From Lysobacteraceae bacterium NML07-0707 (GTDB taxonomy: Bacteria; Pseudomonadota; Gammaproteobacteria; Xanthomonadales; Xanthomonadaceae): DNA of 45,881 bases. Made by a program: the position numbers and the translations under genes. Below are positions 37,499 to 45,802 of this stretch, piece after piece. The stretch is taken from contig NWQT01000012.1 in NCBI GenBank assembly GCA_002798295.1, forward strand, positions 1-45,881, given 5' to 3'. Position 1 is the first letter of the stretch. Every line of letters begins with the position of its first letter. The notes below the pieces were generated by a model. It saw only the letters and a list, made by a program, of their open reading frames with translations, was not told the origin of the DNA and ran no database searches.

Positions 37499-39450
37499 CA
37501 GAAGCTCAGGTTGAGGCCAATATGGACACTGCGGCCAAACTCCGGATAGGGATAGGCCAGCTCGCTCAGGTTCTGCCGGGCATTGCCAATGTTCTCGATG
37601 CCGGCGCGCACGGCCAGTGCCGGGCTGGCCTGCCAGCGGCCGTCCAGATGCCAGCGCGTGCCGCCGGGGATGTGCTGCAACGGGCCGCGCGTGGGGTAAT
37701 CCACCTGCTTGCCGATATATTCGCCGCGCAGGGTCATGGCCAATGTCGCCAACGGCTGCCAGCGCAGGCTGGCGCTGGCATTGTGATGCGGGCGCAGGCG
37801 CAGTTTGCGCATCTGGCTCAGGTCGCGGGCATCTACATAGGTGTAGCTGCCCGCAATCCGCCAGGCCTTGCCGATTTGTTGCTGGGCGCTGACTTCAAAG
37901 CCGCGGGTGCGTGCGTGCGCGATGTTCTGGTAGGTGCGGGTGGCCAGCTGGCGGCGGATATTGCAGTTGGCGATGCACACGCTCTGGATCAGGTTATCCA
38001 GGCGGTTGTCGAATACCGCCATGTCCAGATGGGCGTGCGTGCCCTGCCAGTTGGCAGCGATTTCGTAGCTGGTGCTGGTTTCCGGCTGCAATTGCGGGTT
38101 GCCATGCAGCACGAAGCTGCCTGCAATGGTGGCGGTGTATTCCGGGGACATTTGCTTGAGACTGGGCGCGCGGAAGCCACGGCCAGCGCCGCCCTTGAGT
38201 GTCCAGCCATGACCCAAGTCGTGAGTCAGATAAACGCGCGGGCTGTGATGGCTGCCGAAGCGGTCATGGTGGTCATGGCGGCTGCCGATGACCAGCGACC
38301 AGTGCGGTGTGAAGCGGATTTCATCCTGCCAGAACAGCGCGCGCTGCACACTTTGGTCGCGCCCTTGAAGGTTGACCAGTGCATCTTCAATCGTTTCGCG
38401 CCGCCATTCGCCGCCCAGGCTCAGTTGATGGTGATCGCCGATGGTGAAGCTGGCATGTCCACCGATATTGTCATCGCGCATTTTCTGGCGGCCTTGCCGC
38501 GCGCCTTTCGAGCGCCAGTTGTCCTTGTCCAGCGTGGCGCGCATGGCATATACCCGGCTTTGCCCCCAATCCCATTGGCCACGATGCGAGAGCGCGTGCA
38601 AACGGCGGTGCAGGGTGTCCAGGGTTTCGTAAGTGCTGGGGCGCGGCCCGCCCAGCGCCACATGGCGGTTGCGCGCCTCTTTGCCTGCCAGCACGCGCAG
38701 GTCGATGCGTTGCTGCGCATCCGGCGTCCAGCTCAGCATCGCGCTGCCAGTGCGCGCTTTGCGCCCTTCAAAACGGGTAATGGCCGGATTGAAAGCATCA
38801 AAGCCTTTGTCCTGATTGCGGCTTTCGGCAAATACGCTCAAACCCAGCGTGTCTTGCAGCAACGGGCCTGCGGCATACGCGCTGGCCTGCCACCAGTCGC
38901 CTCCGGCCTCGGGTTTGCGCCAGCCGGCATTGAGGCTGCTGCTGCCATGCCAGGCGTCGGTGGCGCTGCGGGTAATCAGGTTGACCACGCCACCGAGTGC
39001 ATCGGAGCCGTATAGCGAGGACATCGGGCCACGGACGAACTCGATGCGTTCGATGGCCTCCACCGGCACCCAGCCAAAATCAAAATCGCTATGGGCCATG
39101 ACATTGCCGGAGCTGTTGACGCGCAAGCCATCCACCAGGGTGAGGGTATAGCCGGGGTCAAGGCCACGCACGCTGATGCCGCGTCGTGCCTGGCCGATGC
39201 CTTGCAGATTGACGCCCGGCAGCCCGCGCAGGGCATCGGCCATATCCAGTACCGGATGCTGCTGCAATTCTTCGTGTTCGATGACCGAGGCCGAGGCCGG
39301 CACGCCTGCGACCGTTTGCGTGCTGCGCGTGGCGGTGACGATGATGCGATCGAGCTGGCGGCTGCTGGGATGCGCCTTGGATTGGGCGTGGGCAAAAGCC
39401 GGCAAGAGTGCAAGGGCGGTGGCGATGGCGAGTGGGGTTCGTAACAACAT
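37498..39450 (-). CDS. TonB-dependent receptor, BtuB/haem-receptor type, first gene of the CobN operon
   Basis: 650-residue outer-membrane receptor: signal peptide (cleaved near AHA at 20-22), TonB-box-like DRIIVTATR, plug domain (about 40-150, LPGVNLQGI, RGISVRGLD) and a 22-strand barrel ending in LNLSF. It has a FRAP box (GRGFRAPSLKQM) and an NPxL box (GNPQLQPE) with a His just before the latter, as in haem/haemoglobin receptors; BtuB shares part of this, so haem is likely but not certain. ATG 39450 is chosen; the frame upstream only encodes promoter repeats. Its stop overlaps the start of the CobN-like gene. Confidence 0.92.
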   Translation of the reverse strand: MLLRTPLAIATALALLPAFAHAQSKAHPSSRQLDRIIVTATRSTQTVAGVPASASVIEHEELQQHPVLDMADALRGLPGVNLQGIGQARRGISVRGLDPGYTLTLVDGLRVNSSGNVMAHSDFDFGWVPVEAIERIEFVRGPMSSLYGSDALGGVVNLITRSATDAWHGSSSLNAGWRKPEAGGDWWQASAYAAGPLLQDTLGLSVFAESRNQDKGFDAFNPAITRFEGRKARTGSAMLSWTPDAQQRIDLRVLAGKEARNRHVALGGPRPSTYETLDTLHRRLHALSHRGQWDWGQSRVYAMRATLDKDNWRSKGARQGRQKMRDDNIGGHASFTIGDHHQLSLGGEWRRETIEDALVNLQGRDQSVQRALFWQDEIRFTPHWSLVIGSRHDHHDRFGSHHSPRVYLTHDLGHGWTLKGGAGRGFRAPSLKQMSPEYTATIAGSFVLHGNPQLQPETSTSYEIAANWQGTHAHLDMAVFDNRLDNLIQSVCIANCNIRRQLATRTYQNIAHARTRGFEVSAQQQIGKAWRIAGSYTYVDARDLSQMRKLRLRPHHNASASLRWQPLATLAMTLRGEYIGKQVDYPTRGPLQHIPGGTRWHLDGRWQASPALAVRAGIENIGNARQNLSELAYPYPEFGRSVHIGLNLSF

Positions 39451-39464
39451 GGGGGAATCAATTA

Positions 39465-39511
39465 AATATGTAATAACTTTCCATTTTATTTGATATGTAA
39501 TTACCTTCCAA
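39465..39511 (-). promoter_or_regulatory. Promoter and operator repeats of the TonB/CobN operon
   Basis: Read leftward, TTGGAA (39511-39506), a 17-bp spacer and TAAAAT (39488-39483) make a promoter 33 bp before the start codon. Two 19-bp direct repeats, TGGAAGGTAATTACATATC and TGGAAAGTTATTACATATT (39510-39492 and 39483-39465, period 27), cover it. The first contains GGTAATTACATATCA, nearly the same as the Fur-like site of the other receptor. Confidence 0.55.
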
Positions 39512-39556
39512 TGCTTTGCGGAGGTGTTTCCCCGTTGTGTCCGCCACAAAAACCAA

Positions 39557-39579
39557 GAGCCGGTCACATGGACCGGCTC
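39557..39579 (-). terminator. Rho-independent terminator of the FecA-type receptor gene
   Basis: Stem of 9 bp (GAGCCGGTC 39557-39565, GACCGGCTC 39571-39579), loop of 5, followed leftward by TTGGTTTTTGTGG. It separates this gene from the CobN operon. Confidence 0.8.
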
Positions 39580-39606
39580 CTGGCTTGATAGCGGCTGTGC
39601 CTGCTA

Positions 39607-41844
39607 TCAGAACTTGACGCGAACGCCCAGGGTGTATTCACGCGGCGCATTGCCGCGGGCGCCATCGGCACCGCGGTGGGTGATGCGCTGCTGGTCAAAC
39701 ACATTGTTGATACGGGCATAGACTTCGGTGTTTTCCGTCAGCGCGTAGCCGGTGGTGAAGTTCACCGTGAACAGGCTATCGGTTTGCAGGAAACGGTTGT
39801 TCACACCGGGGCGGCGGGCATTGCTGGCGGTCCAGGCGCGGCTCTGGTAGTTCAGCGCCAGATAGCTGTTCCAGCCGTTGCTGGTTTCAAAGCCGAGCTG
39901 CACGGTGGCGACGTTCTTCGGGGTGTATTCGATGACGTCGTTCTTCAGCACCGAGTGGGTGTCCGAATCGCTGGTGTACTTGCCATCGGTCAGGGTATAG
40001 GCCACCCGCAGCGGCATGCGCAGATGATCGTTTTCCACCAGCGTGCCAAAGACGCCCAGCTCAAGGCCATAGACTTTCTTGCGGCCGGTCTGCTGGGTGC
40101 CGGTGACGATGCCGCCCGGGCAGGGGTTGGCCACCAGGCAGGTGCGCATCGAGTTGCGGTAATTGGTCAGGAAGCCGATCGCATCCACGCCCCAACCATG
40201 GCTACGCCAGCGCAGGCCGCCTTCGTAGTTGACGCTTTCCTCGCCGCGGGTGCCGTTCACCGCACGGTTGCCCGGAGGCGCAAAGCCCTGGTGGATGCCG
40301 CCGAGTACGGTCCATTCTTCGTTGATGGCGTAATTGGCGCCAATACCGAAGGTGGTTTTCTTCAGGCTGTTCTGGTTGCGTGCGGCGATTTGTGCCGGGG
40401 TGGCATTCTTGGCCAGATTGTCGCGGGTGCGGATGTTTTCATGCCGCAGGATCGGCATCAGATACCAGCTGCCGAACTTGATGCGGTCAGCCGCCCACAA
40501 CGACCAGGCCTTGGCATCGCCTTCCTGCTGGGCGGCACTGGCAGTGCGCTGATAAACCAGGCTGCCATTGACCTGCTGGTAGAAACTGTTGCTGATGCCC
40601 TTGTCGGCATTGAAGCTGCGATCTTTCTCCCAGCGCGCGCCGACGATCAGCTCATGCTCCACCGCGTCGCCAAAGCGGTGGCTGAGTTCGCTCTGTACGC
40701 CCAGGGTCTTGAACGAGGGATGGTTATGACCATAGCGCACGCCATTGGCATGGGTGGTATTGGCGCTGCCGTCGAGAATGCCCTGGAACAGTGCAGCATT
40801 GGCCTTGCCCTCATTGATGATGCTGGTCACGTTGCCCAGACCCACGCCATTGATTTGGTTCAGGCGGTTGTAATAGCGGTAGGTATCGTTCCAGTAAATG
40901 GCGCTGGACAGGCGGGTGTTGGCGCCGAAGTCGATCTGGTGGCGCAGGCTGGCCGACTTGCGGCCGCGATCCATGCGCTCAAGCGCGCTAAGGCCATAGC
41001 GGCGGTTCGGATTGGCGCGGAAGTCGGCATCGGTCAGCCCCAGATAGCTGACATTCAGCACTTCGCGGTCGTAGTTCAGCGCCAGCTCCAGCTGCTGCGG
41101 ATAGGTCGCGCCTTCGGCGCTGCTCCAGCGCAGCTTGCCGTTGAATTCGTTGATGTCATAACCGGCATCGCCCTTGTGACGGTCAATCTGGTGGAAACCA
41201 TCGCTCTGCGCCTGATAGGTTTCCAGCAGCCAGCCCCACTGACCGCTGCTCTGACCATAATGGGCGTGGATTTTGCGGGTGCCAAACGAGCCGACTTCGG
41301 CATTGACCATGCCGGCGCTGCCTTCGGGAATTTGGGTGCTGACCATGTTCACCACGCCCGAGGTGGTATGCGGGCCGTGCAGCAGGATTTCCGGCCCCTT
41401 CAATACTTCCACGGTATTCATGCGGCCGATGTTTGGGAAGAAATAGGCCGAGGTGTTGGCATACGGCGCCATCGCCGCCGGCAGGCCATCGACCAGTACC
41501 GAGATGCGGTCACTGCGGCCGGTGCTGGAAGCGCGGATGCTGATGCGCGGGAACTGGCCCATGCCGCTTTCTTCACGGGTGTAGACGCCCGGCACGGTGC
41601 GCAGCACATCGTTGGCATTGGCGGAATTGAATTTTTGCAGCTGCTTCTGGTTCAGCTCATAGGCCGAGCCCATGGTGGTTTGCGGGTCTTCCGGGTTGGC
41701 GATGATGCGCACCGAGTCCAGCAGGCGGGCATCGCCTGCATCCATCGCAACGGCGGCGGAGGTATCGGCCAATGCAGGCATGGCGATGGCTGCGAGCAGG
41801 GCAGCCGAAAGCGGCGCAAGGCGCAGGGCATGTGTTTTTTTCAT
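39607..41844 (-). CDS. TonB-dependent siderophore/iron receptor, FecA-like
   Basis: 745-residue outer-membrane receptor. It has a signal peptide (MKKTHALRLAPLSAALLAAIAMPALA), a plug domain starting LLDSVRIIANPE with DVLRTVPGVYTREE, RISIRASS and VEVLKGPEILLHGPHTTSGVVN, and a barrel ending in TLGVRVKF. Plug and barrel resemble FecA, the ferric dicitrate receptor; the ligand itself is not known. There is no FecA-type N-terminal signalling domain and no fecI/fecR pair nearby. Regulation is probably by Fur (promoter site at 41924-41952). Confidence 0.9.
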   Translation of the reverse strand: MKKTHALRLAPLSAALLAAIAMPALADTSAAVAMDAGDARLLDSVRIIANPEDPQTTMGSAYELNQKQLQKFNSANANDVLRTVPGVYTREESGMGQFPRISIRASSTGRSDRISVLVDGLPAAMAPYANTSAYFFPNIGRMNTVEVLKGPEILLHGPHTTSGVVNMVSTQIPEGSAGMVNAEVGSFGTRKIHAHYGQSSGQWGWLLETYQAQSDGFHQIDRHKGDAGYDINEFNGKLRWSSAEGATYPQQLELALNYDREVLNVSYLGLTDADFRANPNRRYGLSALERMDRGRKSASLRHQIDFGANTRLSSAIYWNDTYRYYNRLNQINGVGLGNVTSIINEGKANAALFQGILDGSANTTHANGVRYGHNHPSFKTLGVQSELSHRFGDAVEHELIVGARWEKDRSFNADKGISNSFYQQVNGSLVYQRTASAAQQEGDAKAWSLWAADRIKFGSWYLMPILRHENIRTRDNLAKNATPAQIAARNQNSLKKTTFGIGANYAINEEWTVLGGIHQGFAPPGNRAVNGTRGEESVNYEGGLRWRSHGWGVDAIGFLTNYRNSMRTCLVANPCPGGIVTGTQQTGRKKVYGLELGVFGTLVENDHLRMPLRVAYTLTDGKYTSDSDTHSVLKNDVIEYTPKNVATVQLGFETSNGWNSYLALNYQSRAWTASNARRPGVNNRFLQTDSLFTVNFTTGYALTENTEVYARINNVFDQQRITHRGADGARGNAPREYTLGVRVKF

Positions 41845-41923
41845 GATTGCGTTCTCAAGAGGGCGGACATGGCTGTCCCGGCAGCAGGGAGTGCCGGGTG
41901 AGGCCTGGATTTAAAGTGCGCAA

Positions 41924-41952
41924 ATGATAGTAATTACCAATTTTTAACGCAA
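41924..41952 (-). promoter_or_regulatory. Fur-box promoter of the FecA-type receptor
   Basis: Leftward promoter TTGCGT (41952-41947), 17-bp spacer, TATCAT (41929-41924). A 7-1-7 site TGATAGT-A-ATTACCA (41925-41939) matches the Fur consensus TGATAAT-n-ATTATCA at 12 of 14 positions and covers the -10 and spacer, where a bound repressor would stop transcription under iron-replete conditions. Confidence 0.75.
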
Positions 41953-41994
41953 CTCAATCTCGTCATCACTCTTGTTTGCGCTTGTTGCCGGCTC

Positions 41995-42909
41995 TTAGTG
42001 TCCCTGGTCGAGCGAATCTTCCGGCTGAGGCAGGCTCATGCCGCAACGGCGGCAATGCCAGGCATCGTTTTCATGGTCGGTCAGGCCGCATTCGGTGCAA
42101 CGCACGATGCGGCGGTTTTTGCCACTGAGGGTTTTCATCAGCTCCGCGCCATACAGGCCGGTGGGCACGGCAATGATGCTATAACCGATGATGATGAGCG
42201 CCGAGGTCAGAAAACGTCCTGTCGGCGTGGCCGGGGAAATGTCGCCATAGCCGACCGTGGCCATGGTCACCACCGCCCAGTACATGCCGGTGGGGATGCT
42301 GGTAAAGCCATGCTCGGGGCCTTCGACCACATACATCAGCGCGCCGAAGATCACGGTGATGGTGAGGATGGTGGTGATAAAGAGGAAAATCTTGCGGCGG
42401 CTGCGCAGCAGTGACTCGATTAGCACCCCGGCCTCGCTGGAATATTTCACCAGTTTGAGGATGCGGAAGATACGCAGCAGTCGGAAGATGCGCACCACAG
42501 CCAGCGAGGCGCTGGCCGGGAATAGCAGCGAGAGAAAGGTCGGCAGGATGGCCAGCAGGTCAATCACCCCAAAAAAGCTGGTGGCGTAGCGCAGCGGTTT
42601 GCGTACCACCCACAGCCGAGCCGCGTATTCAGCGGTGAACAGCAGGGTGAATACCCACTCCGCCACGTATAGCGGCTCATGCCAGCGTGCCTTGATGCCG
42701 GGCACGCTGTCGAGCATCACCACGATGACGCTGGCGAGGATGGTCAAAATCAGCGCCAGGTCGAAATTCCGCTCTTCGCGATTGTCATGGTGAAAGAACA
42801 GCCGGAACAACCGATAGCGCCATCCCTCGCGGCTGGCCGGATAGTGGGTGCGCTCGAAAATATTCTCCCGCACCTGGGGGCTGCGGTTGTCGTGCTCGTT
42901 GCTTTGCAT
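41995..42909 (-). CDS. Voltage-gated potassium channel (Kv-type ion transporter) with C-terminal zinc ribbon
   Basis: 304-residue six-helix channel. Arg-rich S4 is at about 138-155 (VVRIFRLLRIFRILKLVKY), and the pore helix and selectivity filter TVGYGD at 218-223 mark it as potassium-selective. S6 follows. The cytoplasmic C-terminus carries four Cys in two CxxC pairs (271/274 and 286/289), a zinc-ribbon-like module seen in some bacterial channels of this family. ATG 42909 is used; the frame to 42918 begins with TTG and overlaps hemL. It follows hemL by a few bases and is likely co-transcribed. Confidence 0.9.
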   Translation of the reverse strand: MQSNEHDNRSPQVRENIFERTHYPASREGWRYRLFRLFFHHDNREERNFDLALILTILASVIVVMLDSVPGIKARWHEPLYVAEWVFTLLFTAEYAARLWVVRKPLRYATSFFGVIDLLAILPTFLSLLFPASASLAVVRIFRLLRIFRILKLVKYSSEAGVLIESLLRSRRKIFLFITTILTITVIFGALMYVVEGPEHGFTSIPTGMYWAVVTMATVGYGDISPATPTGRFLTSALIIIGYSIIAVPTGLYGAELMKTLSGKNRRIVRCTECGLTDHENDAWHCRRCGMSLPQPEDSLDQGH

Positions 42910-42914
42910 GGCGC

Positions 42915-44198
42915 TCAAACTTGGGCGAAGGCTTCCCGTGCAGCGGCGATGGTAGCGGCAATCACCGCATCATCATGTGCTGATGATACAAACCCGGCTT
43001 CAAATGCCGAAGGCGCCAGATATACGCCGCGTGCAAGCATCGCATGGAAGAAGCGGTTGAAAGCGCCGCTGTCACTGGCCACCGCGCCCGCATAGGTATC
43101 GACTTTTTCGGCATTGAAGAACAGCCCGAACATGCCGCCCACGCGCTGCGTGGAAAATGGTACCCCGGCTTCGCGTGCGGCCGCCTCCAGACCATCGCAT
43201 AGCGCATGGGTTTTGGCTTCCAGCGCCGGGTAAAAGCCAGGTTCGCCAATCAGCTCAAGCATCGCCAGGCCTGCGGCCATCGCCACCGGGTTGCCCGAGA
43301 GCGTACCGGCCTGATAAATCGGTCCGGCTGGCGCAATCTGTTCCATCAGCTCGCGCCGGCCGCCATAGGCGCCGACCGGCATGCCGCCACCGATGATTTT
43401 GCCAAAAGTCGTCAAGTCAGGCGTTACCCCGTAGCGCGCCTGCGCGCCGCCCAGCGCCACGCGGAAGCCGGTCATCACTTCGTCAAAAATCAGCAGCGCG
43501 CCATGCTGGCTGCACAGTGTGCGCAGGTGTTGCAGATACCCCTCGCGCGGCGGCAAACAATTGGCATTGCCGACTACCGGCTCAATGATGAGCCCGGCAA
43601 TATCGTCGCCATGCTCGTCAAACAGTGCAGTGGCAGCCTCAAAATCGTTATAAGGCAGGGTAAGCGTCAGGTCGGCCAGGGCTTTGGGCACACCGGGCGA
43701 GGTGGGTACGCCAAAGGTCAGTGCGCCACTGCCGGCCTTGACCAGAAAGCTGTCGCCATGGCCGTGATAGCAGCCTTCAAACTTGACGATGCGCGAGCGC
43801 CCGGTCGCGCCGCGTGCCAGACGGATGGCCGAAAGCGTGGCCTCGGTGCCGGAGTTCACCATGCGCACCATTTCGCAGCTCGGCACCAGTTCCGCGATGC
43901 GTTCGGCCATGGTCACTTCCAGCGGGTTGGGAGTGCCAAAAGAAAGGCCGTTCTTGGCCGTTTCGATGACGGCCTCCAGCACCTTCGGGTGATTGTGACC
44001 CACGATCATCGGCCCCCAGGAGCCGACATAGTCGATATAGCGGTTGCCATCGGCATCAAACAGATACGGCCCTTCGGCGCGTGCGGTGAAGAACGGCTCG
44101 CCGCCAACGGACTTGAATGCCCGTACCGGTGAATTGACCCCGCCGGGCATCAGCGTCTTGGCGCGGTTGAAAAGGTCATGGGAGCGGGCGTGGTTCAT
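42915..44198 (-). CDS. hemL: Glutamate-1-semialdehyde 2,1-aminomutase
   Basis: PLP-dependent aminotransferase-fold enzyme that makes 5-aminolevulinate from glutamate-1-semialdehyde in the C5 route to haem. 427 residues, normal for Hem[26 protein letters not shown] and the PLP Lys267 in [11 protein letters not shown] are present. It starts at ATG 44198, 15 bp after thiE, and is followed closely by the potassium channel gene. A tetrapyrrole-chelatase operon lies a few kb downstream on the same strand. Confidence 0.97.
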   Translation of the reverse strand: MNHARSHDLFNRAKTLMPGGVNSPVRAFKSVGGEPFFTARAEGPYLFDADGNRYIDYVGSWGPMIVGHNHPKVLEAVIETAKNGLSFGTPNPLEVTMAERIAELVPSCEMVRMVNSGTEATLSAIRLARGATGRSRIVKFEGCYHGHGDSFLVKAGSGALTFGVPTSPGVPKALADLTLTLPYNDFEAATALFDEHGDDIAGLIIEPVVGNANCLPPREGYLQHLRTLCSQHGALLIFDEVMTGFRVALGGAQARYGVTPDLTTFGKIIGGGMPVGAYGGRRELMEQIAPAGPIYQAGTLSGNPVAMAAGLAMLELIGEPGFYPALEAKTHALCDGLEAAAREAGVPFSTQRVGGMFGLFFNAEKVDTYAGAVASDSGAFNRFFHAMLARGVYLAPSAFEAGFVSSAHDDAVIAATIAAAREAFAQV

Positions 44199-44213
44199 GT
44201 CGGGCTTCTCTTG

Positions 44214-44831
44214 TCAGTCAAAAACAGCCGCGCAACGACGTGCAGCAGCAACGGGGTTGTCGGCGGCAAATACGCCGCCAATCACGGCAATCATGTCGGC
44301 GCCGGCAGCGACAACCTGGTGCGCATTGTCCGGCGTAATGCCGCCAATCGCCACCTTTGGCACGGCAATGTCTGTGGTGTCGGCAAACAGCTTCAGCGAA
44401 GCGGCACGCGCGCCGGGCTTGGTGGCAGAGGCAAACACCGCGCCAAAGGCCACATAGTCCGCCCCTTTGGCAGCCGCTTCGCGCGCACGTTCGGCATCGT
44501 CATAGCAACTGATACCGATGATGGCGTTCTTGCCCAGCCATTCGCGTGCCGCTTGCAGAGAACTGTCGGCTTCACCCAGATGTACGCCATCGGCAGCGAC
44601 CTCATGCGCCAGCCAGACATCGTCATTGACGATGAAGCACACGCCATGCGCCGTGCACAGCTCGCGCAGGGCGGCGGCTTCAGCCAGACGCTGCACGGCC
44701 TCGGCACGTTTGTTGCGATATTGCAAGCAGGCTGCAAATGGCAGCACTTGGGCGACCTGCCGCAGTAGCTGGTTGCTGTCGTCAGCATCGGGCGTAATCA
44801 GGTAAAGCCCGCTGCGCGGGAAATCAGTCAT
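44214..44831 (-). CDS. thiE: Thiamine phosphate synthase
   Basis: TIM-barrel enzyme that joins the pyrimidine and thiazole phosphates into thiamine phosphate. 205 residues. Motifs: GLYLITPD at the N-terminus, QYRNK, VNDDVWLAHEVAADGVHLGE, GISCYD (usual GxSxH/Y position) and VAIGGI. A thiE-hemL order, with a rubredoxin gene divergent, is a conserved arrangement in xanthomonads and pseudomonads. ATG 44831 is the start. No other thi gene is in view. Confidence 0.95.
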   Translation of the reverse strand: MTDFPRSGLYLITPDADDSNQLLRQVAQVLPFAACLQYRNKRAEAVQRLAEAAALRELCTAHGVCFIVNDDVWLAHEVAADGVHLGEADSSLQAAREWLGKNAIIGISCYDDAERAREAAAKGADYVAFGAVFASATKPGARAASLKLFADTTDIAVPKVAIGGITPDNAHQVVAAGADMIAVIGGVFAADNPVAAARRCAAVFD

Positions 44832-44890
44832 GTCGATGGGGCGCGAGCATGTGAGAATGCATCATCTTCCTTCAAATGAATGTCTGCGTC

Positions 44891-45085
44891 ATGTCCGAAA
44901 GCCCTGCCAGCCCCGTCCCGTTCCGCACCTGGATGTGCGTGGTTTGTGGCTTCATTTATGACGAGGCACAAGGGCTGCCAGAAGAAGGCATTGCCCCTGG
45001 CACGCGCTGGCAGGACATCCCCGATGACTGGACTTGTCCGGACTGCGGCGTGGGCAAGGACGATTTCGACATGCAGGAAGTCTGA
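44891..45085 (+). CDS. Rubredoxin
   Basis: Small iron protein (64 residues) for single-electron transfer. The Fe(Cys)4 ligands are Cys16 and Cys19 (MCVVCG) and Cys49 and Cys52 (TCPDCG), with the family's [11 protein letters not shown] between. ATG 44891 ([15 protein letters not shown]) is preferred to 44876, although neither has a strong ribosome-binding site. It is divergent from thiE with about 60 bp between. The electron partner is not in the window. Confidence 0.93.
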   Translation: MSESPASPVPFRTWMCVVCGFIYDEAQGLPEEGIAPGTRWQDIPDDWTCPDCGVGKDDFDMQEV

Positions 45086-45094
45086 CAGAGGCAA

Positions 45095-45547
45095 TCAAGG
45101 CTGCTGCGGCACGCCAGGGCCGAACTTCAGCTCCGCGCCGTCTTGCAAGCCGATTTCTGCGGCCTTGCCAGCATTCAATTCCAAGACATAGCGAGCCGGC
45201 GCCTGGCTGGGGTAGGCCGGGCAGCGGTCGCCCAGCGTGCAGGGCGGCACATCGCGCTGTTGTGAAACCAGTTTGCGTTGGTTGTCGAAATACAGGATGT
45301 CCAGCGCAATTCGGGTGTTCTTCATCCAGTATGCCTGTGGCGCTTGCGTTTCATGGATGAACAACATGCCGTGGTCTGCGGGCATCGAATCGCGGAACAT
45401 CAGCCCGCGTGCCCGGCTCTCATCATCATCGGCAATTTCCACCGTATAACGCTTGCCTGCAAGCTCTACCCAGCGGCCGCCATCACTGGCACAGCCAAGC
45501 ACAGGCAGCGTTATCAATAGCAAAGGGACAATACGTTTGAGAGACAT
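45095..45547 (-). CDS. DUF192 lipoprotein
   Basis: 150-residue member of the DUF192 family. It has a signal with lipobox LPVLGC (Cys19), then the conserved core: VEIADDDESRARGLMFRDSMPADHGMLF, the YWMKNTRIALDILYFD motif and YVLELNAG. The family is common in bacteria and archaea and its biochemical function is unknown. It converges on rubredoxin with 9 bp between. A short T-poor gap separates the stops and no terminator is seen. Confidence 0.88.
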   Translation of the reverse strand: MSLKRIVPLLLITLPVLGCASDGGRWVELAGKRYTVEIADDDESRARGLMFRDSMPADHGMLFIHETQAPQAYWMKNTRIALDILYFDNQRKLVSQQRDVPPCTLGDRCPAYPSQAPARYVLELNAGKAAEIGLQDGAELKFGPGVPQQP

Positions 45548-45604
45548 CAGGCAGGCTCCAAAAGCGTGAATATTGCCGGCATTCTGCCACGGACGAAAAA
45601 AAGC

Positions 45605-45633
45605 TTTGCAAACGGAAAAGATATGTGCATAAT
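45605..45633 (+). promoter_or_regulatory. Possible upstream promoter of the rRNA-type leader
   Basis: TTTGCA (45605-45610), 17-bp spacer, CATAAT (45628-45633). It is weaker than the two promoters that follow. Confidence 0.35.
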
Positions 45634-45689
45634 TCGCGTCCCGGCAGCGACGCGGTCGCAGTCGGGAACGGAAACTTCCCTTCGGGGTG

Positions 45690-45717
45690 TTGACAAGTCA
45701 AAAAGACGTGTTAAAGT
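45690..45717 (+). promoter_or_regulatory. Promoter P1 of a putative rRNA operon
   Basis: Consensus -35 TTGACA (45690-45695), 16-bp spacer, TAAAGT (45712-45717). An A-rich stretch precedes the -10. Confidence 0.6.
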
Positions 45718-45774
45718 TTCCAGCTCACTTCGGCAGCTTCGGTTGCCGGTCCTGAAAAAAGTTTGAGTCAAGTG

Positions 45775-45802
45775 TTGACAAAAACAAAAAACAGGATATA
45801 GT
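45775..45802 (+). promoter_or_regulatory. Promoter P2 of a putative rRNA operon
   Basis: Consensus TTGACA (45775-45780), 16-bp spacer, TATAGT (45797-45802), followed by a G/C-rich discriminator GAGCGACC typical of stringently controlled stable-RNA promoters. Confidence 0.7.

Noticed and set aside
39451-39540. Cobalamin riboswitch ahead of the TonB/CobN operon
   Set aside because: The leader between the predicted transcription start and the ATG is about 25 bases and has no B12-box, far too short for such a riboswitch.
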